This document shows positions 9,147 to 16,498 of a stretch of 32,429 nt of DNA, piece after piece. The notes beneath the pieces were generated by a model. That model was given only the letters and a program-made list of their open reading frames with translations. It did no database searches and had not been told where the DNA came from. This DNA comes from Betaproteobacteria bacterium SCGC AG-212-J23 (GTDB lineage: Bacteria > Pseudomonadota > Gammaproteobacteria > Burkholderiales > SG8-39). The DNA is taken from the NCBI GenBank assembly GCA_001644455.1, contig LSTF01000039.1, positions 1-32,429 of the forward strand, written 5' to 3'. Position numbers and translations under genes: made by a program. Numbering within the stretch: position 1 is the stretch's first letter; the number at the start of each line of letters is the position of its first letter.

Positions 9147-9683
9147 CTATTCCTCGCTCTCTCTGACTTTGTACCCCTCTGCACCCGGCGCCGGCTCGGT
9201 AGGCCGGGGCTCCACCAGGTGCTGGAAGAGCATGTTCATGAACATGTACATCGGCTTGGTCTTGATCACCAGCGCGCGCGCCGGCTTGTCCTTGCTGGCG
9301 TTGAAGTGCTGGTGCACGCAGTTGTTGTGCACGATCGCCACGTCACCCGCCTGCCAGTCGTAGCGCACGCCGTCATGGATCTCGTAGCCCTTGCCGTCGA
9401 GGATGTAGAACGCCGCCTCGTTGACGTGTCCGTGCTTCTGCGACTTGCCGCCCGGCGCGTACTCCTCGAGATGCAGGTGGAACATCTGCGTGATGCCGTC
9501 CTTCGGCTCGACGTAGTGGCGGCTGAAGGTCTGCGGGCCGTCGACGAATTTGATCTCCTTGCCCTTGCGCACGCGCGGCATCGAGCGCAACCGCTTCAGC
9601 TCGTCCTTGAGGCTGTACTGCCCCTGGATGCCGCGCACGAAGATGCGGTCCTTTTTGCTGTGATAGTGCGACTCCGTGCCCAT
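9147..9683 (-). CDS. Cupin domain protein, 178 residues (paralogue of 13821-14378)
   Basis: Single cupin domain with HxH/Glu motif QKHGHVNEAAFYILDGKG and second motif GDVAIVHNNCVHQHFN, giving a complete 3-His/1-Glu metal site. By eye it is very close to the cupin at 13821-14378 over nearly its full length (shared RGIQGQYSLKDELKRLR, LEEYAPGG, ARALV, MFMNMLFQ), so the two are recent paralogues or work as partners. The start codon lies 7 bp after the stop of the SEC-C/CxxxCC gene, and the next cupin follows after 2 bp, so the genes form one operon. The chemistry is unknown; a role as an oxygenase or isomerase in the same pathway is inferred only. Confidence 0.9.
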   Translation of the reverse strand: MGTESHYHSKKDRIFVRGIQGQYSLKDELKRLRSMPRVRKGKEIKFVDGPQTFSRHYVEPKDGITQMFHLHLEEYAPGGKSQKHGHVNEAAFYILDGKGYEIHDGVRYDWQAGDVAIVHNNCVHQHFNASKDKPARALVIKTKPMYMFMNMLFQHLVEPRPTEPAPGAEGYKVRESEE

Positions 9684-9690
9684 CAGTGGA

Positions 9691-10224
9691 TCACCATAGC
9701 CTTTCGCCCGCTTCGAGCTTCGCCAGCATCTCCTGCTGGAACTGGATCGGGCCGAAACCGTAGCGCTCGCCCTTCTGCTCGTAGAAGAACGGCGCGCCGC
9801 TTTTCGCCGTGAAGTCGCGCATCCAGGCGAGCAGCGCCTCGTCCGGATCCCGGCCCGCCGAGCGCAGGATGTAGGCCGGCTTCGCGCGCCAGCGCGTGCG
9901 CACGATCATCACGCCGAGCCGGTCCGGCCGGAAGGATTCCGGAAACGGGCTGTCGGGCGCGAGCCAGCCGCAGACGAAGTCGCGGCACGGCTCCTTCGGC
10001 CTGCGCTCGTAGATCGTGCAGCAGCCCTCGCCGCGGAAAAAGCACGGCGTGCCCGGCTTCATCTCGTGGCCCTCGATCGTGCCGACCACCCAGCCCTCGC
10101 AGCACGCTGTACAGATGCCGCATGCCCGTTGTGCCGCGGGCTGCAGCGCGATCACCGCGCCATGGCACTTCTTGTATTTTTTGCCGCTGCCACAAGGACA
10201 TGGATCGTTCCGCGCTGCCTGCAT
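9691..10224 (-). CDS. SEC-C motif / YkgJ-type CxxxCC cluster protein
   Basis: 177 residues from the ATG at 10224. The N-terminus (NDPCPCGSGKKYKKCHG) is a SEC-C zinc-binding motif. It is followed by CGICTACCEGW, then CFFRGEGCC, CTIYERRP and CRDFVCGWL, the Cys pattern of the YkgJ/UPF0153 zinc- or iron-binding family. I chose the ATG at 10224 because SEC-C begins eight residues later and a GAGAA box precedes it; an in-frame ATG at 10275 would add 17 unremarkable residues and fall in the divergent promoter region. It heads the operon with two cupins and an MFS transporter. The molecular function of this family is not established; a metal-handling or accessory role for the metallo-cupins is inference. 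Confidence 0.85.
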   Translation of the reverse strand: MQAARNDPCPCGSGKKYKKCHGAVIALQPAAQRACGICTACCEGWVVGTIEGHEMKPGTPCFFRGEGCCTIYERRPKEPCRDFVCGWLAPDSPFPESFRPDRLGVMIVRTRWRAKPAYILRSAGRDPDEALLAWMRDFTAKSGAPFFYEQKGERYGFGPIQFQQEMLAKLEAGERLW

Positions 10225-10284
10225 TTTCTCGGTCGAGTATACACTCGTGCCGTCATTCAGAATCGCGTCCTGCATAGGGGAACG
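10225..10284. promoter_or_regulatory. Divergent promoter region with inverted repeat CGAGT-ATAC-ACTCG
   Basis: The 60 bp between the SEC-C gene (minus) and the second MFS gene (plus) must serve both directions. A perfect 5-bp-arm dyad, CGAGTATACACTCG, occupies 10234-10247. Its centre can be read as TATACT toward the minus strand and TATACA toward the plus strand, so a bound regulator would cover both -10 regions. I cannot find good -35 boxes, so the promoter assignment is tentative. The plus-strand gene has a good ribosome site (AGGGGAACG) before its ATG. Confidence 0.4.
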
Positions 10285-11424
10285 ATGGCGGTTTACCTCG
10301 TCGTGCTGCTGTCCTTGCTGAACTCGATCAGCCAGCGCGGCAGCAAGGTCGCGGTCTCGTTGTACGCGCTCGAGCTCGGCGCCGGCTCGCTTGCGGTCGG
10401 CCTTCTCGCGGCGCTGTTTGCCGTGTTTCCTCTGCTGCTCGCGGTGCACGCCGGGCGCGTCTCCGACCGCTTCGGCATGCGCGCGCCGATCTTCTGCGGC
10501 TGCGTCGTCATGGCGCTTGGCCTGCTCCTGCCGGTGCTGCACGGCGGGCTGCCGATGCTGGTCGCGTGCGCGTCGCTGGTCGGCCTGGGCCACATCTTCT
10601 TCCACGTCTCGATTCACAACCTGGTCGGCAGCCTCGGCGAAGGCGAGCGGACCAAGAATTTCTCCACCTTCGCCCTCGGCAGCTCGATCGCGGCGTTCAT
10701 CGGCCCCTCGGCGGCGGGCTTCGGCATCGAGATCGGCGGCTACCGCCCGACCTTCGCCCTGCTCGCCGCGTTCGCCGCTCTGCCCGCCCTGCTGGTCCTC
10801 GCCATGCGCATCGTTCCCGTTTCGCGCGCGCACGACGACAAGCCGGAGAAGCGCAGCGCGTGGGACTTGCTCGACAACCGGCAGTTGCGACGCACGCTCA
10901 TCATGAGCGGCGTGACGCTGACCGGAATCGAGCTCTTCTCGTTCTATCTGCCGGTCTACGGCCGCGCGGTCGGGCTCAGCCCGTCGTCGATCGGCATGAT
11001 TCTCTCGACCTACGCGGTCGCGGGCTTCCTGGTGCGCGCCTTCATGCACCGGCTCGCCGAGCGCTTCACCGAGATCGGGGTGCTCACCGGCTCGCTGTTC
11101 CTTGCCGCGGCAGCGTACGTGGCGGTACCGGGATTCACCGACGCTCCGCTGCTGGCGGGCGTCGCATTCGCGCTCGGCCTCGCCCTGGGCTCCGCGCAGC
11201 CGCTCACCATCATCCTCACCTACAACCACGCGCCCAAGGGCCGCTCGGGCGAGGCGCTCGGCATGCGCATCATGGCGAACAAGGTGACGCAGATCGGCGT
11301 GCCGCTGATGTTCGGCGGCGTCGGCGCGGCGCTCGGCTCGGTGCCGGTATTTCTCGCCACCGGTGCGTTCCTCTTCGCCGGCGGCGTGCTGTCGCTGCTT
11401 TCGTCGCGCCGCGAAAGCGAATAG
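10285..11424 (+). CDS. MFS transporter (second)
   Basis: 379 residues from the ATG at 10285, chosen because the AGGGG box lies just upstream and the first hydrophobic helix begins at once (MAVYLVVLLSLLNSI); the frame is open further upstream but that part overlaps the divergent gene. About eleven or twelve hydrophobic segments are visible, and the MFS signature appears as AGRVSDRFGMRAPIF after the second. The opening SQRGSKVAVSLYALELG resembles MFS permeases often found beside aromatic or organic-acid catabolism genes. It lies 28 bp before the Rieske oxygenase on the same strand, so transport of the oxygenase substrate is a reasonable inference. Confidence 0.88.
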   Translation: MAVYLVVLLSLLNSISQRGSKVAVSLYALELGAGSLAVGLLAALFAVFPLLLAVHAGRVSDRFGMRAPIFCGCVVMALGLLLPVLHGGLPMLVACASLVGLGHIFFHVSIHNLVGSLGEGERTKNFSTFALGSSIAAFIGPSAAGFGIEIGGYRPTFALLAAFAALPALLVLAMRIVPVSRAHDDKPEKRSAWDLLDNRQLRRTLIMSGVTLTGIELFSFYLPVYGRAVGLSPSSIGMILSTYAVAGFLVRAFMHRLAERFTEIGVLTGSLFLAAAAYVAVPGFTDAPLLAGVAFALGLALGSAQPLTIILTYNHAPKGRSGEALGMRIMANKVTQIGVPLMFGGVGAALGSVPVFLATGAFLFAGGVLSLLSSRRESE

Positions 11425-11452
11425 ACTTTATCCACATGAAAGAACCGCGTTC

Positions 11453-12736
11453 GTGAGAGCGGAACAGAACGAATTCCTGGTCCGCACCGGCCCGGGCACG
11501 CCGATGGGCGAGCTGTTCCGCCGCTACTGGTTGCCGGCGCTGCTCCTCGAGGAATTGCCCGAGGCGGATTGCCCGCCCGTGCGAGTGAAACTGCTCTCCG
11601 AGCGGCTGATCGCCTTCCGCGACACCTCCAACCGCTTCGGCCTGGTCGACGAGTTCTGCGCGCACCGCGGCGTCTCGCTCTGGTTCGGCCGCAACGAGGA
11701 GAACGGGCTGCGCTGCTCCTATCACGGCTGGAAATACGACGTGAACGGGCAGTGCGTCGAAATCCCCTCGGAGCCGGGCAATCCCAAGCTCTGCCAGCGG
11801 ATGAAGCTGAAGTCGTATCCGCTGGTCGAGCGCGGCGGCGTGCTCTGGACCTACATGGGACCGCCGGAGCTCAAGCCGGCACTGCCCGAGCACGAGTGGG
11901 CGACGCTACCGGAGAACCAGCGCTTCGTCTCCAAGCGCCTGCAGGAGTGCAACTACCTCCAGGCCATGGAGGGCGGCATCGATTCGAGCCACGTCTCGTT
12001 CCTGCATCGCTACACGATGAAGGTCGACCCGATGTTCAAGGGCGCCCACAAGAGCCATGAGTACAACCTGCAGGACCTGGCGCCGCACTTCGAGGTCGTC
12101 GAGTCGCCAGGCGGCCTGTACATCGGCGCGCGCCGCAACGCCGAGGAAGGCAAGCACTACTGGCGCATCACGCAGTGGATCATGCCGAGCTTCACGCTGA
12201 TTCCGCCGCGCGGCGACCATCCGATCGGCGGCCACTCGTGGGTGCCGATCGACGACGAGCACTGCTGGGCATGGAGCACCAACCACCATGCCATGCGGCC
12301 GCTCAAGCCCGAGGAGCACCAGGCCCTCGAGGACGGCCAGGGCATCCACGTCGCGCTCCTTCCCGGCACCTACCGCCCGGTCGCCAACAAGGACAACGAC
12401 TACCTGATGGATCGCAAGGCGCAGAAGGAAGGCCGCAGCTTCTCCGGCATCGAGGGCTTCGCGATGCAGGACGCCTCGGTGCAGGAAAGCATGGGCACCA
12501 TCCAGGACCGCACGCGCGAGAACCTGGTGCCGACCGACCAGGGGATCATCATGGCGCGCCGGCGGCTCATCAAGGCCGCCGAGGAACTGAAACAGAACAA
12601 GCAGCCGCCGGGCGTCGACCCCGCGCACCAGCGCGTGCGTTCGGTCTCGATCGTGTTGCCGAAGGGCGTGCCGTTCGCCGAGGCGGCGGAAGACGCGCTA
12701 CAGCCGGAACCCGGCTCCGCTCACGCTACCGTTTGA
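11453..12736 (+). CDS. Rieske [2Fe-2S] aromatic ring-hydroxylating oxygenase, alpha subunit
   Basis: 427 residues from GTG at 11453. This start gives the family's typical opening (AEQNEFLVRTGPGTPMGELF); an ATG at 11436 is out of frame and stops after six codons. The Rieske centre is C69-A-H71 and C88-S-Y-H91. The mononuclear iron site has the pattern D177-x2-H180-x4-H185 (GIDSSHVSFLH). The overall sequence, including the C-terminal segment QDRTRENLVPTDQGIIMARR, resembles phthalate 4,5-dioxygenase-type alpha subunits (alpha-3, no beta subunit). Such enzymes hydroxylate or demethylate an aromatic acid using electrons from a separate reductase; no reductase gene is present in the window. Its last 16 bp overlap the end of the convergent bicupin gene. 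Confidence 0.93.
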   Translation: MRAEQNEFLVRTGPGTPMGELFRRYWLPALLLEELPEADCPPVRVKLLSERLIAFRDTSNRFGLVDEFCAHRGVSLWFGRNEENGLRCSYHGWKYDVNGQCVEIPSEPGNPKLCQRMKLKSYPLVERGGVLWTYMGPPELKPALPEHEWATLPENQRFVSKRLQECNYLQAMEGGIDSSHVSFLHRYTMKVDPMFKGAHKSHEYNLQDLAPHFEVVESPGGLYIGARRNAEEGKHYWRITQWIMPSFTLIPPRGDHPIGGHSWVPIDDEHCWAWSTNHHAMRPLKPEEHQALEDGQGIHVALLPGTYRPVANKDNDYLMDRKAQKEGRSFSGIEGFAMQDASVQESMGTIQDRTRENLVPTDQGIIMARRRLIKAAEELKQNKQPPGVDPAHQRVRSVSIVLPKGVPFAEAAEDALQPEPGSAHATV

Positions 12737-13824
12737 TTCTCGGCGTCGTAGGCTTTTTCCATGTTGGACTTGAGCCCGTTCTTCGACAGCGCATCCGAGA
12801 ACCATTTGCGGATCTCGGGCCGCTCGTCGGCATAGTCGATCTGGTCGCCGCCTAGCCGCTTGCTGATCCAGGCCTTGGGCACGCCCTGCGCGTTGCGGAT
12901 CGCCACGCCTTCGGCCTTGAACGCGAGGTAGCGCGCCGGCGTGGTGCCGGTGTTGAAGTGCTGGTGGAACCAGAGGTTGGGCGGCACGATCATCGCGCCC
13001 TCCTTCCAGTCGTAGCGCTTCGGCTCCTCGCCTTCCGGCCACATCAGGCTGAAACCCTCGCCTGAAAGGACGATGACGTGCGCGCCCGGGCCGTGCGCGT
13101 GCGCCTTCTTGTAGGTGCCGATCGGGAACTGCGAGATGTGGCTGTTCATCGAGCCCCTCGCCATGCTGAAGCGCGTGTGCCCGCCGCCGGCGCCGCGCTC
13201 CTTGGCGGCGAAGAGCGGCAGGTTGACCGCGTCGGCGACGAAGTTCGTGTCGAGCAGCAGGCCTTTCTGCTCGCCTTTGTTGGCGAAGTACTCCGGCTCG
13301 CCGTCGAAGCGTTCCTTGAAGTCGCGTTTCGTGCCGAACACGAAATCGACGTCGCCGAACGCGTTGATGATCACCGGCGCGTTGGTGACCGCGACGAAGC
13401 GTGCCGGCTTGTCGCCCGAACCGTTGAAGTGCTGGTGCGAGCAGTTGAGCGGGATGGCGAAGATCGCGCCCGCCTTCCACTCGAAGCTGATCCGCTTGCC
13501 GGCGTCGTTCCAGACCGCGGTCGAGCCGCGGCCGTCGAGCACGTAGATCATTTCCTCATAGAGCTGGCGCTGCGGCGCGAGGCTCTTGCCCGGCGGGATC
13601 TCGCAGACATAGCAGTCGTTCGAGGTGCGCGAGGCGTCGTGGTTGAGGTACACGCCGCGCGCGCCGCGGCGCGGCCAGGGCTTGAGCTCCACCGTATGCA
13701 GGTCGGGCACGTAGAACGAGCTGATGATGTCGAGCCCCTCGTCGCGCACCCAGCGCGTGTAGGGCGTTTCCTTCTCGGTCGCGAATTTCTTCGCGAACTC
13801 GTCAGAGACGATGGCGTTCTTCAT
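12721..13824 (-). CDS. Two-domain cupin (bicupin), 367 residues
   Basis: Start at 13824 (MKNAIVSDEF), whose ATG overlaps the stop of the upstream cupin gene (ATGA); the open frame extends further upstream but only as overlap. Two cupin domains are visible. In the first, the HxH positions are replaced by Gln (APQRQLYEEMIYVLDGRG) although the second motif keeps CSHQHFN, so this site may not bind metal normally. In the second, AHAHGPGAHVIVLSGEG and WFHQHFN give a likely His-rich metal site with His where Glu is usual. The layout resembles gentisate 1,2-dioxygenase-type bicupins, but these ligand changes argue against simply transferring that function. It is the last gene of the operon from 16437 and converges on the Rieske gene with a 16-bp overlap. 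Confidence 0.87.
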   Translation of the reverse strand: MKNAIVSDEFAKKFATEKETPYTRWVRDEGLDIISSFYVPDLHTVELKPWPRRGARGVYLNHDASRTSNDCYVCEIPPGKSLAPQRQLYEEMIYVLDGRGSTAVWNDAGKRISFEWKAGAIFAIPLNCSHQHFNGSGDKPARFVAVTNAPVIINAFGDVDFVFGTKRDFKERFDGEPEYFANKGEQKGLLLDTNFVADAVNLPLFAAKERGAGGGHTRFSMARGSMNSHISQFPIGTYKKAHAHGPGAHVIVLSGEGFSLMWPEGEEPKRYDWKEGAMIVPPNLWFHQHFNTGTTPARYLAFKAEGVAIRNAQGVPKAWISKRLGGDQIDYADERPEIRKWFSDALSKNGLKSNMEKAYDAENQTVA

Positions 13825-14378
13825 GCGTCGTGGTTGAAGTCGGTTTCGTCGTTGCGCGCCTTGTAGCCCTCGCCCGCCGGGCACGCGGCTTCCTTGGGAC
13901 GAGGGATCACGGTCTGCTGGAACAGCATGTTCATGAACATGATGAGCGGCTTCGGCTTCAGCACCAGGGCCCGCGCCGGCTTCTCGGTGCTGGCGTTGAA
14001 ATGCTGGTGCACGCAGTTCATGTGCACGATCGCCACGTCCCCCGCCTTCCAGTCGTAGCGCACGCCGTCGTGCACTTCATAGCCGGTGCCGTCGAGGATG
14101 TAGAACGCCGCTTCGTTGACGTGGCCGTGCTTCTGCGTGCGGCCGCCCGGCGCGTACTCCTCGAGATGCACGTGCAGCGTCTGCGTCAGGCCGTCCACGG
14201 GCTCGACGAAATGCTTGCTGAACGACTGCGGCCCGTCGTTGAAGGTCAGGTCCCTGCCCTTGATGACGCGCGGCATGGCGCGCAGGCGCTTCAGCTCGTC
14301 CTTCAGGCTGTACTGTCCCTGGATGCCGCGCACGAAGACGCGGTCTTTCTTGCTGCTGTAGTGCGACTCTTTGCCCAT
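13821..14378 (-). CDS. Cupin domain protein, 185 residues (paralogue of 9147-9683)
   Basis: Single cupin domain with intact ligands: QKHGHVNEAAFYILDGTG and GDVAIVHMNCVHQHFN. Near-identical segments to the 178-residue cupin of the other operon (KKDRVFVRGIQGQYSLKDEL, HLEEYAPGG) mark a duplication. Its start overlaps the stop of the binding-protein gene by one base (TAATG) and its end overlaps the bicupin start (ATGA), so expression is tightly coupled. The two paralogues sit in separate operons, one with an MFS transporter and one with periplasmic binding proteins, which suggests parallel modules for related substrates. The enzymatic role is unknown. Confidence 0.9.
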   Translation of the reverse strand: MGKESHYSSKKDRVFVRGIQGQYSLKDELKRLRAMPRVIKGRDLTFNDGPQSFSKHFVEPVDGLTQTLHVHLEEYAPGGRTQKHGHVNEAAFYILDGTGYEVHDGVRYDWKAGDVAIVHMNCVHQHFNASTEKPARALVLKPKPLIMFMNMLFQQTVIPRPKEAACPAGEGYKARNDETDFNHDA

Positions 14379-15394
14379 TAGCGCGCCTGTTTCAGAAAAA
14401 GTTCTTCATAGAGCCTGGTCCACTTGTCGTGCTGGTCGAGCATCACCCCTGGATCGACCAGCTCGAGCGGCATCTTGTTCAACGGCGTGTCGATTTTACG
14501 GTTGGTCGGCACGAAGTCGCGCTTGGCGAGGATCCGCTGCCCATCCTCGCTGATCTCGAAGTCGTAGAAGAGCACGGCCGCGTGCGGATGAGGCGCGCGC
14601 CGAGCCACGCCGACGCCGTTCGGCCGCGCCACCGCCCTGCCGATCGAGAACCAGTCGATCGGTGCGCCCTGGCCCTTGAACTGCTCGGCCTTGTAGTTGT
14701 ACACCGTGAGCGCGAGCGGCACTTCTCCCGAGACGACGAGCTGGGTGAGCAGCGTATGCCCGCGGCGCACCGAGATGCCGTTGTTCTTGACGATCTCGCG
14801 GAAGATCTGCGCGCCCTTTTGCTCGCCGAGCTGCGCCATCACGCCAGCGAGCCAGTCCTGGTCGTCAGCCTCGATACCCAGGCGCCCCTTCCAACGCGGA
14901 TGCGCCAGGTCGGCGAAGCTCTTCGGCAGCTCCTCCTTCTTCACCAGCCGGGTGTTGTAGGCGAGCGCGAAGACGTTGAGGCGCGTGCCGACCCATTCGC
15001 CGTGCGGCCGGCGAGCGGCCGGAATCAGGTCGACGAGGTGCGGCGACTTCACCGCCTGCAGGATCTGCTCGCGATGCAGCATCTCCATCTCGGGGCCGTT
15101 CGTCTCGATCACGTCCACGGCGTGGCGCCCGCCGCGCGCCTCCTGGACGGCGCGTTGCAGCACCTTTTCCGATCCCGCGCGCCAGAGGCTGACCTTGATG
15201 CCGTACTTGGCCTCGAAAGCCTTGGCGACCGCGCCGATGTCGTCGCTTTGCCCGGAGGTATAGACGGTGAGCTCGCCCTCCTTCTTCGCGCCGGCGAGGA
15301 GCTTTTCCTGGCGGTCCTGCCCTTCGTAGGTGGCGGGACTTTGCGCGTGAGCGCCGGCGATTCCCAGGCCGAGGAGGAACAGCAACGCTCTCAT
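14378..15394 (-). CDS. Periplasmic solute-binding protein, Fe3+/polyamine ABC type (paralogue 1)
   Basis: 338 residues from the ATG at 15394, where ATGA overlap with the preceding gene and a signal peptide (MRALLFLLGLGIAGAHAQ) coincide; a longer frame upstream is not needed. The body follows the family 1 extracellular binding fold: EGELTVYTSGQSDDIGAVAKAF, then KYGIKVSLWRAGSEKVLQRA, then DVIETNGPEMEMLHREQI. These match AfuA/FutA-like binding proteins, though the tyrosine ligands for ferric iron are not evident, so an organic ligand is as likely. No permease or ATPase is next to it; the only such pair in the window is at 19681-22492. Highly similar to the neighbours at 15391-16437 and 25553-26500. 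Confidence 0.88.
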   Translation of the reverse strand: MRALLFLLGLGIAGAHAQSPATYEGQDRQEKLLAGAKKEGELTVYTSGQSDDIGAVAKAFEAKYGIKVSLWRAGSEKVLQRAVQEARGGRHAVDVIETNGPEMEMLHREQILQAVKSPHLVDLIPAARRPHGEWVGTRLNVFALAYNTRLVKKEELPKSFADLAHPRWKGRLGIEADDQDWLAGVMAQLGEQKGAQIFREIVKNNGISVRRGHTLLTQLVVSGEVPLALTVYNYKAEQFKGQGAPIDWFSIGRAVARPNGVGVARRAPHPHAAVLFYDFEISEDGQRILAKRDFVPTNRKIDTPLNKMPLELVDPGVMLDQHDKWTRLYEELFLKQAR

Positions 15395-16437
15395 TCGCGC
15401 TCCCGCTTCACTGCCGTGCCCCTGAGGAAGATCTGCGACCAGAGGCTCTCCCACTTGTCCGCCTCATCGATCACCACCGCCGGATCGATCATCTGATAGG
15501 GGAAGTCGTTGAGGTTGGAATCCACCTTGTTGCTCGCCGGAACGCGGTTTCTTTCCTTGATCAGGCGCTGTCCCTCGAGCGAGAGCATGAAGTCGGCGAA
15601 GAGCAGCGCCGCATAGGGCCGCTCGGCCCGCTTCGCCACCGCCACCGCGTTCGGCCGGCCGAAGGTCGGGGTCAGCGCCTTCCACTTGATCGGCGCTCCG
15701 GTGGCGACCAGGCGCTCGGCGTTGTGGTTGTAGATCGAGGCCGCCAGCGGGATCTCGCCCGAGGCGACCAGCTCGCCCATGAGCGTGTGGCCGGTACGGA
15801 TCTGCGGCTTCATCTGCGCCAGCTTGCGGAAGAACTCGAGGCCTTTCGCCTCTCCCATGGACTTGACCATCGAGCCGAACCAGTCGACTTCGCTCGCCTC
15901 CAGGCCGAGCTTGCCCACCCAGCGGGGGTTGAGAAGGTCCTCGTAGGAGTTCGGCACCTCGCTCGGCTTCACCGCCTTGGTGTTCCAGGCGATGGTGAAG
16001 AAATTCAGCCGGTCGGCGACGTAGTGGCGATGCTTCGGGATCGCCTGCGCCGGGATGTTCACGAGCTGCGGGCTCCAGAACTCCTCCAGCAGCCCCTCGC
16101 GGTACAGCGCCTCCATTTCCGGGCCGTTCAGCTCGAAGCCGTCGACCGCGAAGCGCCCGGCGCGGGCCTCGGTGAGCGCGCGCTGCAGCACCTTCTCGCT
16201 GCTGGAGCGCCACAGATCGATCTTCACCCCGTACTTCTTCTCGAAGGCCTGGACGATGGGTACCGAGTCCTTGAGGTTGAGCGAGGTGTAGACGATCGCG
16301 CGCTTCTCCTTCTGCGCGCCGGCGAGCAGCCGCTGGTCGCGGTCGGCGCCCCTGTACAGGTAGAGCTCGCGGTGCGGGCTCTGCGCCAGCGCAGCGAAGC
16401 AGGCCATCCACGTCGCGAGCAGCACGACGAACCGCAT
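15391..16437 (-). CDS. Periplasmic solute-binding protein, Fe3+/polyamine ABC type (paralogue 2)
   Basis: 348 residues. A signal peptide (MRFVVLLATWMACFAALAQ) is followed by a binding-protein body with AIVYTSLNLKDSVPIVQAF, KYGVKIDLWRSSSEKVLQRA and GFELNGPEMEALYREGL. The shared motif SEKVLQRA...EARAGR...ELNGPEME ties it to the other two binding proteins here. It is the first gene after the porin terminator and opens a four-gene overlapping chain with paralogue 1, a cupin and the bicupin. A GGAG ribosome site lies about 10 bases before the ATG, directly against the T-run of the terminator. The ligand is unknown. Confidence 0.88.
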   Translation of the reverse strand: MRFVVLLATWMACFAALAQSPHRELYLYRGADRDQRLLAGAQKEKRAIVYTSLNLKDSVPIVQAFEKKYGVKIDLWRSSSEKVLQRALTEARAGRFAVDGFELNGPEMEALYREGLLEEFWSPQLVNIPAQAIPKHRHYVADRLNFFTIAWNTKAVKPSEVPNSYEDLLNPRWVGKLGLEASEVDWFGSMVKSMGEAKGLEFFRKLAQMKPQIRTGHTLMGELVASGEIPLAASIYNHNAERLVATGAPIKWKALTPTFGRPNAVAVAKRAERPYAALLFADFMLSLEGQRLIKERNRVPASNKVDSNLNDFPYQMIDPAVVIDEADKWESLWSQIFLRGTAVKRERE

Positions 16438-16451
16438 GTTTCAGAAGCTCC

Positions 16452-16480
16452 AAAAAAGAACGGGCGCAGCGCGCCCGTTC
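16452..16480 (-). terminator. Intrinsic terminator after the porin gene
   Basis: Read on the minus strand, a perfect 9-bp stem (GAACGGGCG / CGCCCGTTC) with a 5-base loop is followed at once by six T residues. It lies about 19 bp after the porin stop and ends about 15 bp before the start of the downstream binding-protein gene. It should stop most porin transcripts. Because no room remains for a full promoter after it, the downstream operon must depend on read-through or on a promoter inside the porin gene end. Confidence 0.9.
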
Positions 16481-16498
16481 ACTCTACTCCGCTGAACC

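Noticed and set aside
10225-11229. N-terminal extension of the SEC-C protein up to 11229
   Set aside because: The extension is antisense to the MFS gene and has the charge-rich composition of a shadow frame; SEC-C begins right after the ATG at 10224.
12721-13884. Longer start (13884) for the 367-residue bicupin
   Set aside because: It would overlap the upstream cupin by 64 bp with unrelated residues; the ATG at 13824 gives the ATGA junction used by neighbouring genes.
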